The position numbers were made by a program, and so were the translations under genes. A stretch of DNA of 6,690 nt. Origin: Geodermatophilaceae bacterium (lineage in GTDB: Bacteria > Actinomycetota > Actinomycetes > Mycobacteriales > Geodermatophilaceae). The stretch lies in contig JACCUM010000477.1 in assembly GCA_013811805.1 (NCBI GenBank), forward strand, positions 1-6,690. Direction: 5' to 3'. Positions 5,562-6,690 of the stretch are shown one piece after another (position 1 is the first letter of the stretch; each line of letters starts with the position of its first letter). Under the pieces are notes generated by a model, which had not been told where the DNA came from, searched no databases, and was given only the letters and a program-made list of their open reading frames with translations.

Positions 5562-6344
5562 TCACTCGGGTTCCCGGTGAACCTTGTGCTGGGCCGCCTG
5601 AGCCAGCGGGCGGACGACCATCAGGTCCACGTTCACATGGTGCGGGCGGGTGATCGTCCAGGCGATGCAGTCAGCGATGTCGTCGGCGACCAGGGGTTCG
5701 CGGACGCCCGTGTAGACAGCATCGGCGCGGGAGCGGTCGCCGTCGAACCGGTTGAGGGAGAACTCCTCGGTGGCCACCATTCCTGGCGCCACTACCATCA
5801 CCCGTACCGGTTGGCCGACCAGTTCCAGCCGCAACGTCTCGGCGACCACGTGTGTCCCGTGCTTGGCCGCGGTATACCCCCCGCCGCCCTCGTAGACGCC
5901 CATTCCGGCCGTAGAGCCGACCAGCACGACGTCGCCGGCCCCGCTGGCGACCAGTGCCGGCAGCAGCGCCTTGGTCATCCGGACGACGCCGAGCACGTTG
6001 ACCTCATACATGGCAATCCAGTGGTCCAGGTCCGCTTCGGCAACCGGTTCCATCCCGTACGCGGCCCCGGCGTTGTTGACCAGGACCCGGCAGGCCGGCA
6101 CCTGCGCACAGAAGTCGTCGACGGAGAGCTGATCGGTCACATCCAGCCGGTATGCGCTACCGCCGATCTCGGCGGCCAGCGTCTCGATCCGCTCGGTACG
6201 CCGCGCCCCGAGTACGACGTAGAAGCCCTCGCCGGCGAGCCGACGCGCTGTTGCCGCACCGATCCCGCTCGAGGCGCCGGTGACCACGGCAATCGGAGGC
6301 TCCGATATGGGCATGTACTGGCCGCTCTCGTGGTTGTCCCTCAT
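5562..6344 (-). CDS. Short-chain dehydrogenase/reductase, Rv0484c-like
   Basis: A 260-residue classical SDR oxidoreductase using NAD(P)(H); substrate unknown. Motifs: TGASSGIG (22-29, cofactor-binding glycine motif), ARR near 47-49 with basic residues suggesting NADP(H), LDVT (67-70), NNAG (90-93), and the catalytic tetrad Asn116, Ser144, Tyr157 and Lys161 (YTAAK). The C-terminal half contains EEFSLNRFDGDRSRADAVYTG, which closely resembles what I recall of mycobacterial Rv0484c, the SDR found between murB and mshA there. The frame is open further upstream, but those residues would be antisense to the mshA start. ATG 6344 has AGGA eight bases upstream; ATG 6353 and ATG 6314 are alternatives, and the conserved domain begins at the latter. 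It diverges from mshA and converges with the DUF998-like gene. Confidence 0.92.
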   Translation of the reverse strand: MRDNHESGQYMPISEPPIAVVTGASSGIGAATARRLAGEGFYVVLGARRTERIETLAAEIGGSAYRLDVTDQLSVDDFCAQVPACRVLVNNAGAAYGMEPVAEADLDHWIAMYEVNVLGVVRMTKALLPALVASGAGDVVLVGSTAGMGVYEGGGGYTAAKHGTHVVAETLRLELVGQPVRVMVVAPGMVATEEFSLNRFDGDRSRADAVYTGVREPLVADDIADCIAWTITRPHHVNVDLMVVRPLAQAAQHKVHREPE

Positions 6345-6412
6345 GGAGATCATCCTGCCCGAGCACAGCTCTGGGCGAGGATGGGTTGTCGTGACAGACG
6401 CGAACAAGACCT

Positions 6413-6417
6413 GGAGG
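6413..6417 (+). promoter_or_regulatory. Ribosome binding site of mshA
   Basis: GGAGG is followed by seven bases and the ATG at 6425. This near-consensus site decides the mshA start in favour of 6425 over the in-frame GTG at 6482, which lies closer to the conserved domain but has no such site. Confidence 0.85.
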
Positions 6418-6424
6418 TACGCCG

Positions 6425-6690
6425 ATGGCTGACCGCGCACTGCCTGACCGCGCTTTGCCTGACCGCGTCTTTCCTGAGCGCGTGGCCACGGTGTCGGTGC
6501 ACACCTCACCGCTGGATCAACCCGGCGCGGGCGACGCCGGCGGCATGAACGTGTTCATCGTCGAGGTGTCCAAGCGGCTGGCCGCTCAGGGCATCGAGGT
6601 CGATGTCTTCACCCGCGCGACGTCCAGCGATCTCGGGCCGGTCGAGATCCTGGCCCCAGGGGTCAACGTTCGGCACATCACCGCGGGTCC
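6425..6690 (+). CDS. mshA: D-inositol-3-phosphate glycosyltransferase MshA (5' part)
   Basis: The first 88 codons of MshA, cut by the window edge. MshA is a GT4-family retaining glycosyltransferase that joins GlcNAc from UDP-GlcNAc to 1D-myo-inositol 3-phosphate, the first step of mycothiol synthesis in the actinobacterial cytoplasm. The diagnostic stretch is VSVHTSPLDQPGAGDAGGMN (23-42), followed by VDVFTRATSS (59-68) and a segment ending RHITAG; this reads like MshA from other actinomycetes nearly residue for residue. The ATG at 6425 is fixed by GGAGG seven bases upstream. Relative to the homologues I remember, it has roughly 17 extra N-terminal residues (ADRALPDRALPDRVFPERV) encoded by a tandem DNA repeat. 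No frame break is seen in the visible part. Because the reading frame has no stop here, the full length (normally about 420-480 residues) cannot be checked. Confidence 0.95.
   Translation, partial: MADRALPDRALPDRVFPERVATVSVHTSPLDQPGAGDAGGMNVFIVEVSKRLAAQGIEVDVFTRATSSDLGPVEILAPGVNVRHITAG
6429..6483 (+). repeat. 15-bp tandem repeat in the mshA 5' end
   Basis: Three 15-bp units begin CTGACCGCG at 6429, 6444 and 6459, and a partial fourth (CTGAGCGCGT) begins at 6474. Units 1 and 2 match at 13 of 15 bases, units 2 and 3 at 12 of 15. Being a multiple of three, the array keeps the frame and encodes ADRAL-PDRAL-PDRVF-PERV. Confidence 0.8.

Noticed and set aside
6345..6509. N-terminal extension of the SDR to 315 residues.
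   Set aside because: The extra residues are the antisense of the mshA start and its 15-bp repeat, lie beyond a good AGGA-ATG start, and precede the normal SDR beginning.

Overview
The window is GC-rich, densely coded DNA that looks actinobacterial. The clearest evidence is the start of mshA, the first gene of mycothiol synthesis, which is restricted to Actinomycetota. It lies next to a divergent short-chain dehydrogenase and downstream of murB, an arrangement resembling the mycobacterial murB–SDR–mshA neighbourhood. Frequent GTG starts, two apparent leaderless genes and GC-only hairpins without T-tracts fit the same group. A non-mycobacterial actinomycete is likely (inference); I cannot name the genus from sequence alone.

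Layout, left to right. Bases 1-139 hold no supported gene, only a weak hairpin. A small PspC-type membrane protein (minus strand) and a MacroD-like macrodomain protein (plus strand) diverge from a 59-bp gap whose two candidate -10 elements overlap. After the macrodomain gene comes a start-less 3' remnant of a DUF4396-like membrane gene, overlapping tail-to-tail with a large multi-pass membrane protein of unknown function on the minus strand. Divergent from that is a secreted endonuclease/exonuclease/phosphatase (EEP) family enzyme that retains the family's metal and catalytic motifs and ends in a strong hairpin.

The right half is the conserved block. murB (peptidoglycan precursor synthesis) is probably translated from a leaderless GTG. 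Its stop codon lies inside the left arm of a 69-bp element with perfect 16-bp inverted repeats. The right arm of that element touches the ribosome binding site of a DUF998-like membrane protein. That gene converges with the SDR gene, and the gap between them holds two near-identical copies of an 18-bp palindrome. The SDR and mshA genes diverge. mshA has a strong ribosome binding site, opens with an unusual 15-bp tandem repeat coding for extra N-terminal residues, and runs off the right edge.

The genes do not form one pathway. murB and mshA are cell-wall and redox housekeeping genes; the rest are membrane, secreted or ADP-ribose-related accessory functions. I see no phage, CRISPR, transposase or defence system. 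The most interesting material is non-coding or vestigial: the inverted-repeat element, the paired palindromes, the leaderless promoters, the gene remnant and the mshA repeat.
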